Positions 1-8,680 of a DNA stretch of 32,555 bases are shown one piece after another. The first letter of the stretch is position 1, and every line of letters starts with the position of its first letter. Source of the DNA: Planctomycetota bacterium (GTDB lineage: Bacteria > Planctomycetota > Planctomycetia > Gemmatales > Gemmataceae); the NCBI GenBank assembly GCA_016177925.1, contig JACOUH010000121.1, forward strand, positions 1 through 32,555, read 5' to 3'. A program made the position numbers and the translations under genes. Under the pieces are notes generated by a model. It did not search any database. It was not told where the DNA came from and saw only the letters and a program-made list of their open reading frames with translations.

Positions 1-2732
1 TGAGTGCCGGCCTCTCCAGGAAACGGCGTCTGTTCGTGCCCGAGGTGATCCAGACCTCGGCCATGGACTGCGGGCCGGCCGTGCTCAAGTGCCTGCTGGA
101 AGGCTTCGGCATCCCCGTCAACTACGGCCGGCTCCGCGAGGCCTGTCAGACCGACGTCGATGGCACCTCCATCGACACGCTCGAGGACGTCGCCCGGCGG
201 CTGGGCCTCGACGCCGAGCAGATCATGCTGCCCGTCGACCACCTGCTGCTTCCCGAGGCCAAGGCACTGCCGGCCCTCCTCGTCACTCGCCAACCCAACG
301 GCTTCACCCACTTCGTCCTCGTCTGGCGCCGCCACGGGCCGTTCGTCCAGGTCATGGACCCGGGAGTCGGTCGGCGCTGGCTCACCGGCAAGCGGCTCCT
401 GGAAGAGGTCTATGTCCACGGGCAGCGCGTCCCGGCTGCGGCCTGGCGGGAGTGGGCGCGTTCGGAGGGTTTCCGTGGCCCGCTGGCCCGGCGCCTTCGC
501 CGCCTGGGGCTCGGCCGCTCCGCCAGGTCGCTGCTGGAGGCGTCTGCCATGGCCCTGCTCGATGCCGCAACCCGGCTTGTCGAAACCCTTGTGCGTGCCG
601 GGGGGCTGAGGTGCGGTCGTGAGGCCGAGAACGTCCTCCACACTCTCCTCGAGCGGGCGCGCGCCGAAGGGCCCGCCCCGGGACAGGTCATTCCCGAACG
701 CTACTGGTCGGTGGTCCCGGCGGCGCGGGGGCCCGAAGGAGCACAGGTATTGTTCCGGGGAGCCGTGCTGGTTCGGGTTCGAGGCCGCTACCAGCCCGAA
801 GCGCAAGCAAAGGCCCCGGACGAAGACCGCCGGGGTGAACCCGGCGGCTCGCCGGGCGGGGCGGAGCAGCTCGGCCCCGAGCTGGCCGCAGCCGTCGCGG
901 AGCCGGCCGTCCGGCCCAGCCGGCTGCTCTCCCGGCTCCTGCGCGGCGCGGGCGCCCTCTCCTTCCTGGCCCTTGCTGCCGGGCTCCTGCTCGCCGCATG
1001 CGGCACCGTCCTGGAAGGGGTGCTCCTCCGCAGCCTGATCGACCTCGGCCGGGAGCTGCGCCTCGCCGAGCAGCGGCTGCTGGCCCTTGGCTGCTTCCTG
1101 GGGTTGGCCGCGGCCCTGCTGCTCATTGACTGGCGGGTGGCACGGGGACTCCTCCGGCTCGGCCGGCAGCTGGAGGCGCGCCTGCGGATGAGCTTCCTGG
1201 AGAAGATCCCGCGCTTGAACGACCGTTACTTTCAGAGCCGGCCGACCTCGGACATGGCCGAGCGCAGCCACGCCCTGCAAATGGTCCGCCTGTTGCCGCG
1301 ACTGGCAGGCCAGTTCCTGCGAGCCACGCTGACCCTGGGAATCACCGCGGCGGCCATTGCCTGGATCGACCCGCCCAGTGCGCTCCCGGCGTTCCTGGCA
1401 GCCGCGGTGGCCATCGCCCTGCCGCTGGCGCTGAACCCCTTCCTGGCCGGGCTGGACCTGCGAGTGCGGACGCACGCCGGGGCCCTGGGCCGCTTCTACC
1501 TGGACGCCCTGCTGGGACTGTCGGCGATCCGCGCCCACGGGGCAGAGCGGGCCGTCCGCCGCGAGCACGAGGGCTTGCTCGTCGAGTGGGCTCGCGCCAG
1601 CTTGCGCCTCCTTCGCTGGGTGGTGATCGTCGAGGGACTTCAGGCAGCGGTCGGCTTCGGCCTGGCCGGTTGGCTGTTGTTGCTGCATGCCGGCCGCGCG
1701 GCGGACACGGGAGGAATGCTGCTCCTGGCCTACTGGGCCCTGTCCCTGCCAGTCCTGGGGGAGGAGATCGCGCTCTTGGCCCGCCAATACCCGAGTCAGC
1801 GCAACATCATGCTCCGCCTGCTGGAACCGCTCGGGGCGCCCGAAGCGGCGAGCGGGGGGTGTGAACCTCCCGGTTCTGTACCGGGGGGTTCACCCCCCCC
1901 GCTCGCCAAGAGGAGGGGGGTGGCCGTCACGTTCGATGCCGTGACCGTGCGGGCCGCCGGACACACAATCCTCGACGGGCTCAATGTGCATGTTGCGGCA
2001 GGGAGTCATGTGGCCATCGTCGGCGCCTCGGGGGCCGGTAAGTCCAGCTTGGTGGGGCTCCTGCTCGGCTGGCACCGGGCCGCCGCTGGGCGGGTCCTCA
2101 TCGATGGCGAGCTGCTCGACGCGACCCGGCTCGATCGCTTGCGGGCCGAAACGGCGTGGGTCGATCCGGCGGTCCAACTCTGGAATCGCTCCCTGCTCCA
2201 GAACCTGCTCTACGGCACCCACGACGCGGCGACGCCGCCGGGCGAGGTACTGTACCAGGCCGACCTGTATGGGGTCGTGCAGCGGCTGCCGGACGGGCTC
2301 CAGACGTCGCTGGGCGAGGGCGGGGGACTACTGTCCGGCGGGGAAGGGCAGCGGGTCCGCCTGGGGCGGGCGCTGACCCGGTCGCGGGCCCGACTGGTCA
2401 TCCTGGACGAGCCGTTCCGAGGTCTGGACCGTGCGCAGCGCCGCGAGTTGCTCCGGCGGGCCCGGCAGCACTGGCGCGAGGCCACGCTCCTGTGCATCAC
2501 CCACGATGTCGGCGAGACACGCGACTTCGAGCGCGTCCTCGTGATCGAGGGGGGGCGCGTGGTGGAAGATGGTTCGCCGGCGCTGCTGGCGGAGGAGCCG
2601 GGTTCTCGCTACCGGGAACTGCTCGACGCGGAGGAGGCCGTCCGGACGGGGCTGTGGTCGAGTCCCGTCCTGCGGCGCCTGCGGTTGGCGGAGGGGGACC
2701 TCGTGGACGAGACAACGGGAGACCGGGTGTGA
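1..2732 (+). CDS. C39 peptidase-ABC exporter (bacteriocin/peptide type), 5' end at window edge
   Basis: The product should be an inner-membrane exporter that cleaves a leader peptide and pumps the peptide out. Counting from the GTG at 36, residues 1-115 form a C39 peptidase with the whole triad visible: Cys12 in SAMDCGPA, His92 and Asp108. A long linker follows, then membrane segments around 300-560 and a nucleotide-binding domain with Walker A GASGAGKSS (about 664), signature LSGGEGQ (about 766) and Walker B VILDEP. The frame stays open to base 3, and bases 1-2 are TG followed by AGTGCC, so the real start is probably an ATG whose A lies just outside the window. The stop overlaps the next gene's GTG by 3 bases (GTGA). 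A palindromic repeat at 1847-1907 is translated in frame between membrane and ATPase domains. Family call is firm; the substrate is unknown. Confidence 0.85.
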   Translation, partial: SAGLSRKRRLFVPEVIQTSAMDCGPAVLKCLLEGFGIPVNYGRLREACQTDVDGTSIDTLEDVARRLGLDAEQIMLPVDHLLLPEAKALPALLVTRQPNGFTHFVLVWRRHGPFVQVMDPGVGRRWLTGKRLLEEVYVHGQRVPAAAWREWARSEGFRGPLARRLRRLGLGRSARSLLEASAMALLDAATRLVETLVRAGGLRCGREAENVLHTLLERARAEGPAPGQVIPERYWSVVPAARGPEGAQVLFRGAVLVRVRGRYQPEAQAKAPDEDRRGEPGGSPGGAEQLGPELAAAVAEPAVRPSRLLSRLLRGAGALSFLALAAGLLLAACGTVLEGVLLRSLIDLGRELRLAEQRLLALGCFLGLAAALLLIDWRVARGLLRLGRQLEARLRMSFLEKIPRLNDRYFQSRPTSDMAERSHALQMVRLLPRLAGQFLRATLTLGITAAAIAWIDPPSALPAFLAAAVAIALPLALNPFLAGLDLRVRTHAGALGRFYLDALLGLSAIRAHGAERAVRREHEGLLVEWARASLRLLRWVVIVEGLQAAVGFGLAGWLLLLHAGRAADTGGMLLLAYWALSLPVLGEEIALLARQYPSQRNIMLRLLEPLGAPEAASGGCEPPGSVPGGSPPPLAKRRGVAVTFDAVTVRAAGHTILDGLNVHVAAGSHVAIVGASGAGKSSLVGLLLGWHRAAAGRVLIDGELLDATRLDRLRAETAWVDPAVQLWNRSLLQNLLYGTHDAATPPGEVLYQADLYGVVQRLPDGLQTSLGEGGGLLSGGEGQRVRLGRALTRSRARLVILDEPFRGLDRAQRRELLRRARQHWREATLLCITHDVGETRDFERVLVIEGGRVVEDGSPALLAEEPGSRYRELLDAEEAVRTGLWSSPVLRRLRLAEGDLVDETTGDRV
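1847..1907. repeat. Palindromic interspersed repeat, copy 1, inside exporter gene
   Basis: The outer arms are GGCGAGCGGGGGGTGTGAAC and its near-complement ending in CGCTCGCC, with an inner stem around CCGGTT/ACCGGG. The same element recurs at 4264-4327 and 31712-31790. Here it has no stop in the reading frame and adds a Gly/Pro/Ser-rich stretch beginning SGGCEPPG just before the nucleotide-binding domain. Confidence 0.85.
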
Positions 2733-4936
2733 CCGCATCCCTGGCAGAGATCAGCTGGCCGGCTTCCCGCCTGGGCGAGGCCCTCGTGGCCCTCGGCCGT
2801 GCCGGCCGCCTGGGAACGCGCGCGGTCGAAGTGTCTTCTCCTCCCCCTGCGCTGGTGACCGACGGAGGAGGCCTGGGGCGCTGGATCGAGGCGGCCGCCG
2901 CATGGCTGGGGGTCGAGGCAGAGCCTGTCGAGGCGCTGTATCCCGAGGTCCACGCACTCGTCTGCGAGGCGGGGCCGGCCCTCCTGCGGCTCCCCCCAGA
3001 CCGCGTTCTGGCGAACGCGCCTACGGAGGCGCGGTTCCTTGTGCTGGTCGGTGGCGGAGGTCGGAGGGTGACGCTGCTAACGCCTGGTCTAATTACCCTG
3101 CGCCTGCGGCCGGAAGCGGTCCGTGCGGCGCTCTGTCAGGTGGTCGAGGCTCCGGTCGCCAGCGACGTCGAGCAAATCCTCGCCGGAGCGGGCGTGCGTG
3201 GCCGGCACCGGCAACGGGCGCGGCAGGCCCTCCTCCGCGAGCTGCTGGCCGCGCGGCGCGTCGGCGGCTGCTGGCTGCTGCGCCCGGCGGGGGCCACGGG
3301 CCTCCTGGCCCAGGCCCGTGAGGCGCGGCTGCCGCAGCTACTGGCCGCCCTCCTTGGTGCCCACGCCATCTCCTATGGGCTGTGGGTCCTGTCGTGGGGG
3401 CTGCTTGGCTGGATGGCCCTCCAGGGCCGCTTCGAGCCCGGCTGGCTGCTCGCCTGGCTGCTCCTCCTGCTGACGCTGATCCCCTTCCATCTCCTCTCGA
3501 CCGCCGCCGGAGGCCGGCTCGCCATTCGCGCCGGCACGGTCCTCAAACGCCGCCTGCTCGAAGGCGCCCTCAAGTTGGAACGGGACGACGTGCGCCACCA
3601 GGGCGCCGGGCAACTGCTTGGCCGGGTGATCGAGTCGGAGGTGGTCGAGTCCACGGCCCTCGCGGGCGGCTTCCTGAGTCTGACCGCCTCGCTGGAACTG
3701 CTCCTGGCAGGCGTGACACTCGCCCTCGGGGCAGGCAGCTGGCTCCACGTCGTGCTGCTCTTGGGCTGGGTGGCCGTGACGGTGCTGCTCGCCCGCCGTC
3801 TGGTGAGCCGCCGCCGGCGATGGACGCAGGAGCGGCTGGACATGACAAACGACCTGGTCGAGCGAATGGTCGGCCATCGCACCCGGCTGGCCCAGGAGCC
3901 CCGCGCCTACTGGAACGAGGGCGAGGACCAGGCCCTGGAGCGCTACCTGGAGACCTCGGCAGACCTGGACCGCTCGGCGACGACGTTACAGGTAGTGGTC
4001 CCGCGTGGCTGGTTCCTCGCCGGGCTCCTGGGGCTGGCACCGGCCTTCCTGGCCGGCGAGGGGCTCGCTGGCGCGGGCCCCCCGGTCACCGCGCTGGCCG
4101 TCGGGGTTGGCGGCGTCATCCTGGCCTACCGGGCCTTCCGCAGCCTGGCCGAGGGCCTGGAGCGGCTGGCCGCGGCGGCCATTGCCTGGGAGTATGTCCA
4201 GCCGCTCTGGCAAGCGGCAGCACGGCAGGAGCCGCCAGCCCACCCCGGGTTTGCCATCCTTGGGGCGAGCGGGGGGTGTGAACCCCCCGGTCAAGTTGAA
4301 CCGGGGGCTTCACAGCCCCCGCTCGCCCCCCTGCTCGAGGGCCGCGACCTGGTCTTCCGCTACCCCGGCCGCGCCGAGCCGGTCCTGAAGGGGGTGGATG
4401 TGCGCATCCGCGCCGGGGACCGAATGCTGCTCCAGGGTCAATCCGGGGGCGGCAAGTCCACCCTGGCGGCGCTGTTGACGGGCTGCCGGCAGCCGGCGTC
4501 GGGACTGCTCCTGTTTCGGGGCCTCGACCGGGAGACGCTGGGCGCCGAGTCGTGGCGGCGGCGGGTCGTCCTGGCGCCGCAGTTCCACGACAACCACGTC
4601 CTGATGGGCACGTTCGCCTTCAATGCGCTGCTGGGGCGCGGCTGGCCGCCGCGGAGCGAAGACCTGGCGGACGCCGAGCGGGTCTGCTGTGCTCTCGGCC
4701 TGGGGCCGCTCCTGAAGCGAATGCCGGCCGGCCTGCAGCAGATGGTCGGCGAGACCGGCTGGCAACTCAGCCACGGCGAGAAGAGCCGGCTGTACCTCGC
4801 CCGGGCCCTGCTGCAGGGGGCCGACCTCCTCATCCTCGACGAGAGTTTTGCCGCCCTCGATCCCCAAACGCTGCGGCACACCCTCGCCTTCGTTCTGGAG
4901 ACCGCCCCGACGGTACTTGTCATCGCTCACCCGTGA
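2729..4936 (+). CDS. ABC exporter with degenerate C39-like N-terminus, ends just after H-loop
   Basis: This 735-residue protein is the second half of an exporter pair, coupled to the first through a GTGA overlap. The first 190 residues lack a catalytic Cys motif, but the order GPALLRLP, FLVLVGGGG, VTLLTPG mirrors the C39 domain of its neighbour, so I infer a degenerate, perhaps leader-binding, peptidase-like domain. Membrane segments lie at about 210-490. The ATPase domain has Walker A GQSGGGKST (about 569), signature LSHGEKS (about 680) and Walker B LLILDES (about 700). The protein stops at VIAHP: the switch His is kept, but the usual helical tail is missing, and a hairpin repeat begins 4 bases after the stop. 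A second copy of the interspersed repeat is translated in the linker. It resembles the second transporter of NHLM-type bacteriocin export clusters. Confidence 0.78.
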   Translation: MTASLAEISWPASRLGEALVALGRAGRLGTRAVEVSSPPPALVTDGGGLGRWIEAAAAWLGVEAEPVEALYPEVHALVCEAGPALLRLPPDRVLANAPTEARFLVLVGGGGRRVTLLTPGLITLRLRPEAVRAALCQVVEAPVASDVEQILAGAGVRGRHRQRARQALLRELLAARRVGGCWLLRPAGATGLLAQAREARLPQLLAALLGAHAISYGLWVLSWGLLGWMALQGRFEPGWLLAWLLLLLTLIPFHLLSTAAGGRLAIRAGTVLKRRLLEGALKLERDDVRHQGAGQLLGRVIESEVVESTALAGGFLSLTASLELLLAGVTLALGAGSWLHVVLLLGWVAVTVLLARRLVSRRRRWTQERLDMTNDLVERMVGHRTRLAQEPRAYWNEGEDQALERYLETSADLDRSATTLQVVVPRGWFLAGLLGLAPAFLAGEGLAGAGPPVTALAVGVGGVILAYRAFRSLAEGLERLAAAAIAWEYVQPLWQAAARQEPPAHPGFAILGASGGCEPPGQVEPGASQPPLAPLLEGRDLVFRYPGRAEPVLKGVDVRIRAGDRMLLQGQSGGGKSTLAALLTGCRQPASGLLLFRGLDRETLGAESWRRRVVLAPQFHDNHVLMGTFAFNALLGRGWPPRSEDLADAERVCCALGLGPLLKRMPAGLQQMVGETGWQLSHGEKSRLYLARALLQGADLLILDESFAALDPQTLRHTLAFVLETAPTVLVIAHP
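4264..4327. repeat. Palindromic interspersed repeat, copy 2, inside second exporter gene
   Basis: Same element as at 1847-1907, running from GGCGAGCGGGGGGTGTGAAC to CCCCCGCTCGCC. It is read in frame as another SGGCEPPG-type linker, again directly before the ATPase domain. Confidence 0.85.
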
Positions 4937-4940
4937 GGAC

Positions 4941-4960
4941 GTCAGGCTGGAAAGCCTGAC
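4941..4960. repeat. Small hairpin repeat after exporter operon
   Basis: GTCAGGCT and AGCCTGAC pair across a 4-base loop, 4 bases after the exporter stop. No T tract follows, so an intrinsic terminator is not supported. Hairpins of this wording are scattered in planctomycete genomes (from memory). It may mark the break that removed the exporter's C-terminal tail. Confidence 0.5.
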
Positions 4961-4992
4961 CTACTTTCGTGCCGGGGGGCTAACCCGATCCC

Positions 4993-5095
4993 TCACTTCA
5001 GTGGCTTGAGCTTGATGTTCTTGAACCAGTAGGCCGAACCGTGGTCCTGCAGACCGATATAGCCCTTCCGCGGATGGTCCTTGTAGGCAATATCG
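4993..5095 (-). pseudogene. Displaced 3' end of a DUF1080 gene (att-like direct repeat, distal copy)
   Basis: On the minus strand these bases encode the last 33 residues of a DUF1080 protein, from DIAYKDHPRK to KPLK and the stop. They match the 3' end of the intact gene at 17835-17937 with about 8 mismatches in 100 bases, in the same orientation. Upstream of about 5096 the similarity ends and the defence operon begins; its last stop codon is only 22 bases away. No start or upstream domain is present, so this fragment is not a gene. The arrangement is what remains distally when an element inserts at the 3' end of a gene. Confidence 0.85.
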
Positions 5096-5116
5096 CTCGA
5101 CCCACGGCGACAGGGG

Positions 5117-8041
5117 TCATTGTACGGCGAGTTGGTCGTCCAGGCCCAGTTCTCGCAGAGCCACCCTTGTTTCCTCCACTTGGTGCTGAGCAATGGGGCT
5201 GTCCGGCGACAGCTCGAAACGCACGGTCACCTTCAGCCCCTTGCCCGTGGCGAACCGGGACAGCACCTTCGTGTAAAAGTTCATCCACTTCTGCGGCGGG
5301 ACTTGCCCCTCCCACCAGAGGCCGGTGATCTCCTTCAGGGGCGGCGGGGGCGGCGGAGGGGGACCGCCCGGCCGGACAACCGCCACGTTGGCCCTGCCCT
5401 GCACCCCCGCGACCGACGCCGTCACGAGGAAGTTGCCCTCGTCCTGCCCCGCCGCGAACACACCATCCTCATCGATGGTGCCCCCGGTGGCCGTCCAGCT
5501 CACCTTGCTCGTGTCGATGTCGTGCCCGTGCTGGTCGAGCCCTTTGGCCATGAAGGTCTGCTTCTTACCGGGCTCGACCCCTGCTTGCGCGGGCGTCACC
5601 ACCAGGGCGGCCAGGTGCGGCGGCTCGACGTGCTTTTTCGCCTCTTCCGCGGTGAGGACGAACATCTCGTCGGAAACCTCAACCTCGGTAGGGACGAGGC
5701 TGGTGCCGAAGTGGAAGGGCTCGTAGCGCCCTCCCTTGCCCTTGCCGACGTAAGCCAGGATGCCGTTCTCGACGCCCCGCGCGATGGTTTCCTTGATGCT
5801 CTCGGGGTTCAGCAGGCGCGGCAGCAGCGGTGAGGCGAAGAAGGCGTCTCGCACGGCCCTGGTGCTCCACTCCTTGTGCGCGGGCCAGTGCCGCACCAGG
5901 AACGTCGGGCTCACGCTCGGCTCCACGTCCCCGTCGCCGCGCAGACGACTGAGGAAGAAACTCACCAGGTCGCCCGCAGCGCTGGAGTGGACCAGGCCGA
6001 GGTCCTTCGGCTGTAGCTTGTTGTCCTTGCCCAGCAACAGTAGGTGCTTGTAGGTCCGCCAGACGGCCTCGCGGAGGTCGCGCTGCGCTTTCTTCACGCT
6101 CTCGGCCAGTTGGCGTTTCTGGCCGTCGTCGAGTTGCAGCTGTTCCTCCTCGTCCTGGATGTCCTCCCACGCCAGCAGCTTGCGGGCCTCGTCGTACAGA
6201 GGGGCGGCACTATCCGGCACGCACCAGATCAAGGCGCTCTTGAACGTGCGGGCTGATGCACCGTGCTCGCGGGTCAACGTCTCGATGAACGAGAGTGTCT
6301 TCTTCTCGTCCTCCATCGACCGCTCGGGGGCAAGCACCACGAAGGTCAGGGCGGCCTGCTCGGGCACCTGGTTACTCTTCTCAGGGAAGTAAACCCTCTC
6401 CACCCCCGAGCCCTGCGCGAAGACCTTCTGCACCTCGGCCCGGACGCGCTCCTCGACCTTGTCGGGCTGGATGTTGGCGCGGCGGTCGGCAAGGAGCTTG
6501 TTGAGGTTGGGCCGCAGCCCGAAGCGGTAGCGGTTGCGCTCGCTGGTCAGGTAGTAGCACGATGCCGACAGGGCCTCCAGCACCGTCTCGACGTGGCCGA
6601 TGTCGAGGTCCGGCTCGGCGACGGCGAGGCGGACCTCGGGCACAGTCGCCTCATGGTGGGCGCTTTGGCCGCCGTTAGACTCGAAGAAGATCACCGTCGC
6701 CACCTTGCGGTGCAGCCGCGCCTTCTTGACGGCGTCCTCGGCCTCCTTGTCGAGCTGGAGGGCGTGAGACTCCTTCTTGCCGCAGATGTCGGTGGTGACG
6801 GCGCCCTCCAACTTACTCTCGCCCAGCTGCTCGAACACGGCGGGGCGAAACACGCCGTCGTCCAGGGGCGCCGTGCCCAGCCCAATGAGCGGGTCCTTGT
6901 GGGCTCCCTTGTAGCCGTCCTGGTAGGCGCGGCTCACCCAGAGAGCCAGCAGCCGCAAGACGCCGCGCGTCTGCTGGAAGCGCTGCAAGCTCGCCCACTT
7001 GCGCTCGAACACCGACAGCAGTGCCGGGTGCAGCGGGTAGGTGGCCTCGAACGCCTCGCGGGCCTGGTCCACGGGAAACGTCCCCGGCAGCTGCTGCCGG
7101 TGGTCCACGATCCAGCGGGCATACTCGGCCGCTGTCTTGCGAGCCTCGTCGGGCAGCCCGGACCACTCGAACAGGCGGCGGCGGACGATCTCGGACGTCT
7201 CGGCCTCGACCGACATCAGGACAGCCTTGCCCAGTCGATCGAGTAGTTTGTCAAGGCGCTGGAAGTCCGCAACATCCTCCGCGCTCATGTCCAACTCCGA
7301 GGCGGGGATGGAAACCGCCAGGACAGCGCTGTCACGCCCCCGCACCTCTTCGGAGAGGTTCTGGATGAAATTGTAGGTCTGGGTTGCCATGCCGAGCTTG
7401 CGGCCGGCGCTGACGTAGTTCATCAGCTCGTCGATCAGAATGAGGCACGGGCGGTCCTGCGGCAGGAGCTTACCGATCAGATCGCCGCCGGGGGCGATCC
7501 GCTGCTCGTCGTGCTGCGCCACCAGGGCGAATGCCTCTTTGCCGCCGAGTTGGAAGGCAATCTCTCCCCAGGGCGTCAGGCGGCGGGGCGTACCGTCGCC
7601 GCCGCCGCGCCCGGTGAGGACGTCGAACTTCTGGCCGACGAACACCGCAGCCGCGGCGCGCGGGATGCGGCCGACGCCGGCCCGTTCCACGATGCGCGGC
7701 ACGCCGTTCCAGGAGGCCGCATCAGGGCCGTGCGTGGCCAGGTGGTAGAGGAGGGTCAGGAAGTGGGTCTTGCCGCCGCCGAACTGCGTGCTCAGGTTGA
7801 AGACGGCGGACGTCTCGGTGCAGACGCCCGAGAGGCGGCGAACGACCTCGGCGGTGAACGCCAGCAGGTTCCGCGTCAGGTAGGTGCGCTCGAAGAACCG
7901 GACGGGCTGCTGGTAGTCGGTCGGCGCGCGGCCCTCGCGGACTTGGTCGAGGTGGACGGCGAACTCGGAGGCGTCGAGCGGCTTGCCCTCGCGCAGGTCC
8001 TCGCGGGGCGTCACGACCTTGTACCAGGGCTTGAGGGCCAT
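5117..8041 (-). CDS. DUF499 AAA ATPase of an Hma-type defence system, with Ig-like C-terminal domain
   Basis: A 974-residue P-loop ATPase and last gene of the defence operon. Walker A is FGGGKTH at about residue 85 and Walker B LILIDEL at about 199; the N-terminal core (LRNLLAFTAEVVRRL, LSTQFGGGKT) is typical of DUF499 proteins in antiphage loci beside DUF1156 methylases. Around residues 810-890 lies an Ig-like (Big-type) beta domain (VTPAQAGVEPGKKQTF; WTATGGTIDEDGVF), then a run of eight prolines and a conserved-looking 75-residue tail beginning LKEITGLWWEGQVPP. I chose the ATG at 8041 (MALKPWYKVV) because GGAAGG lies 7 bases ahead; the open frame runs 31 codons further upstream without a good ribosome site. 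It follows the frameshifted small gene by 32 bases. Family is firm; its role in sensing or translocation is inferred. Confidence 0.85.
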   Translation of the reverse strand: MALKPWYKVVTPREDLREGKPLDASEFAVHLDQVREGRAPTDYQQPVRFFERTYLTRNLLAFTAEVVRRLSGVCTETSAVFNLSTQFGGGKTHFLTLLYHLATHGPDAASWNGVPRIVERAGVGRIPRAAAAVFVGQKFDVLTGRGGGDGTPRRLTPWGEIAFQLGGKEAFALVAQHDEQRIAPGGDLIGKLLPQDRPCLILIDELMNYVSAGRKLGMATQTYNFIQNLSEEVRGRDSAVLAVSIPASELDMSAEDVADFQRLDKLLDRLGKAVLMSVEAETSEIVRRRLFEWSGLPDEARKTAAEYARWIVDHRQQLPGTFPVDQAREAFEATYPLHPALLSVFERKWASLQRFQQTRGVLRLLALWVSRAYQDGYKGAHKDPLIGLGTAPLDDGVFRPAVFEQLGESKLEGAVTTDICGKKESHALQLDKEAEDAVKKARLHRKVATVIFFESNGGQSAHHEATVPEVRLAVAEPDLDIGHVETVLEALSASCYYLTSERNRYRFGLRPNLNKLLADRRANIQPDKVEERVRAEVQKVFAQGSGVERVYFPEKSNQVPEQAALTFVVLAPERSMEDEKKTLSFIETLTREHGASARTFKSALIWCVPDSAAPLYDEARKLLAWEDIQDEEEQLQLDDGQKRQLAESVKKAQRDLREAVWRTYKHLLLLGKDNKLQPKDLGLVHSSAAGDLVSFFLSRLRGDGDVEPSVSPTFLVRHWPAHKEWSTRAVRDAFFASPLLPRLLNPESIKETIARGVENGILAYVGKGKGGRYEPFHFGTSLVPTEVEVSDEMFVLTAEEAKKHVEPPHLAALVVTPAQAGVEPGKKQTFMAKGLDQHGHDIDTSKVSWTATGGTIDEDGVFAAGQDEGNFLVTASVAGVQGRANVAVVRPGGPPPPPPPPLKEITGLWWEGQVPPQKWMNFYTKVLSRFATGKGLKVTVRFELSPDSPIAQHQVEETRVALRELGLDDQLAVQ

Positions 8042-8073
8042 GCTGCACCTTCCATCAGTCAGGAGCACCGGCC

Positions 8074-8680
8074 TCACTTCTTCTCGAAGCGGCCAAGGCT
8101 CGCATCCAGTTCCCAAAACTTGAAATAGGCCCACGGGAAGGCGTCCCCTTCGCCGCGGCTGCCGGTGATAAGGAGTGTTTGGCCGAGCAGGGCCGCTCGT
8201 CCGCTCACTCCGAGAGCGCCGACCACATCGGCCGTCAGCCGGTTAACCAGGCCCCGTGCCCCAGTCGTCGCGGTAGGCGAAGACGACGCGGAGCCCGGCG
8301 CGCACGCAGAGGACCTTCCAGAGGGAGTAGGCGACTCGCCCGTCATCGCGACTATTCTCCAGCTCGAAAGCAGCAACCGGGAAAAGCCAGCAGGGGACGC
8401 CGCAGCGGAGGGGTATCTCGAACGCCATGACGTCGATGCCAAGGTATTCTTGCCCCACCTGGGGGAGTAAGTCCAGCGTAAACCCTTTCGCCGCGGCAGA
8501 CCACCCGAGGGCTTCACAGGACTGTACGACGGCGGACGTCAGGTGCTTCGTCCAGTCGGTGAGCCGTTCCGCCAGGGCCGCCTGCTTCAGAGGGGTGGCG
8601 ACATCGTCAGTCTGAAGGACAGCGGTGAAGGTGTCCCGCCAGCGAGAGGCAAAGCTCGAAGCCTTAGCGGAGGCGGACAT
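8074..8680 (-). pseudogene. Small Hma-associated protein, possible PD-(D/E)XK fold, broken by a frameshift
   Basis: The ATG at 8680 overlaps the methylase stop as ATGA, so the gene was translationally coupled. The first frame runs to 8243 and ends shortly after LRVVFAYRDDWG; the rest of the protein (GLVNRLTADVVGAL to LGRFEKK) continues in the next frame to a TGA at 8074. The switch lies near 8250-8260 in GGGGCACGGGGCC; removing one base restores a continuous product of about 201 residues. The motif order DVMAFE then FELENS followed by YSLWKVL recalls D...ExE nuclease cores, but this is a weak inference. The break may be real or a sequencing error in a G-rich run. I know similar small proteins between methylase and ATPase in such loci but no established function. 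Confidence 0.7.

Noticed and set aside
6263-7246. Plus-strand frame opposite the ATPase
   Set aside because: Antisense to conserved ATPase coding, no motif or ribosome site.
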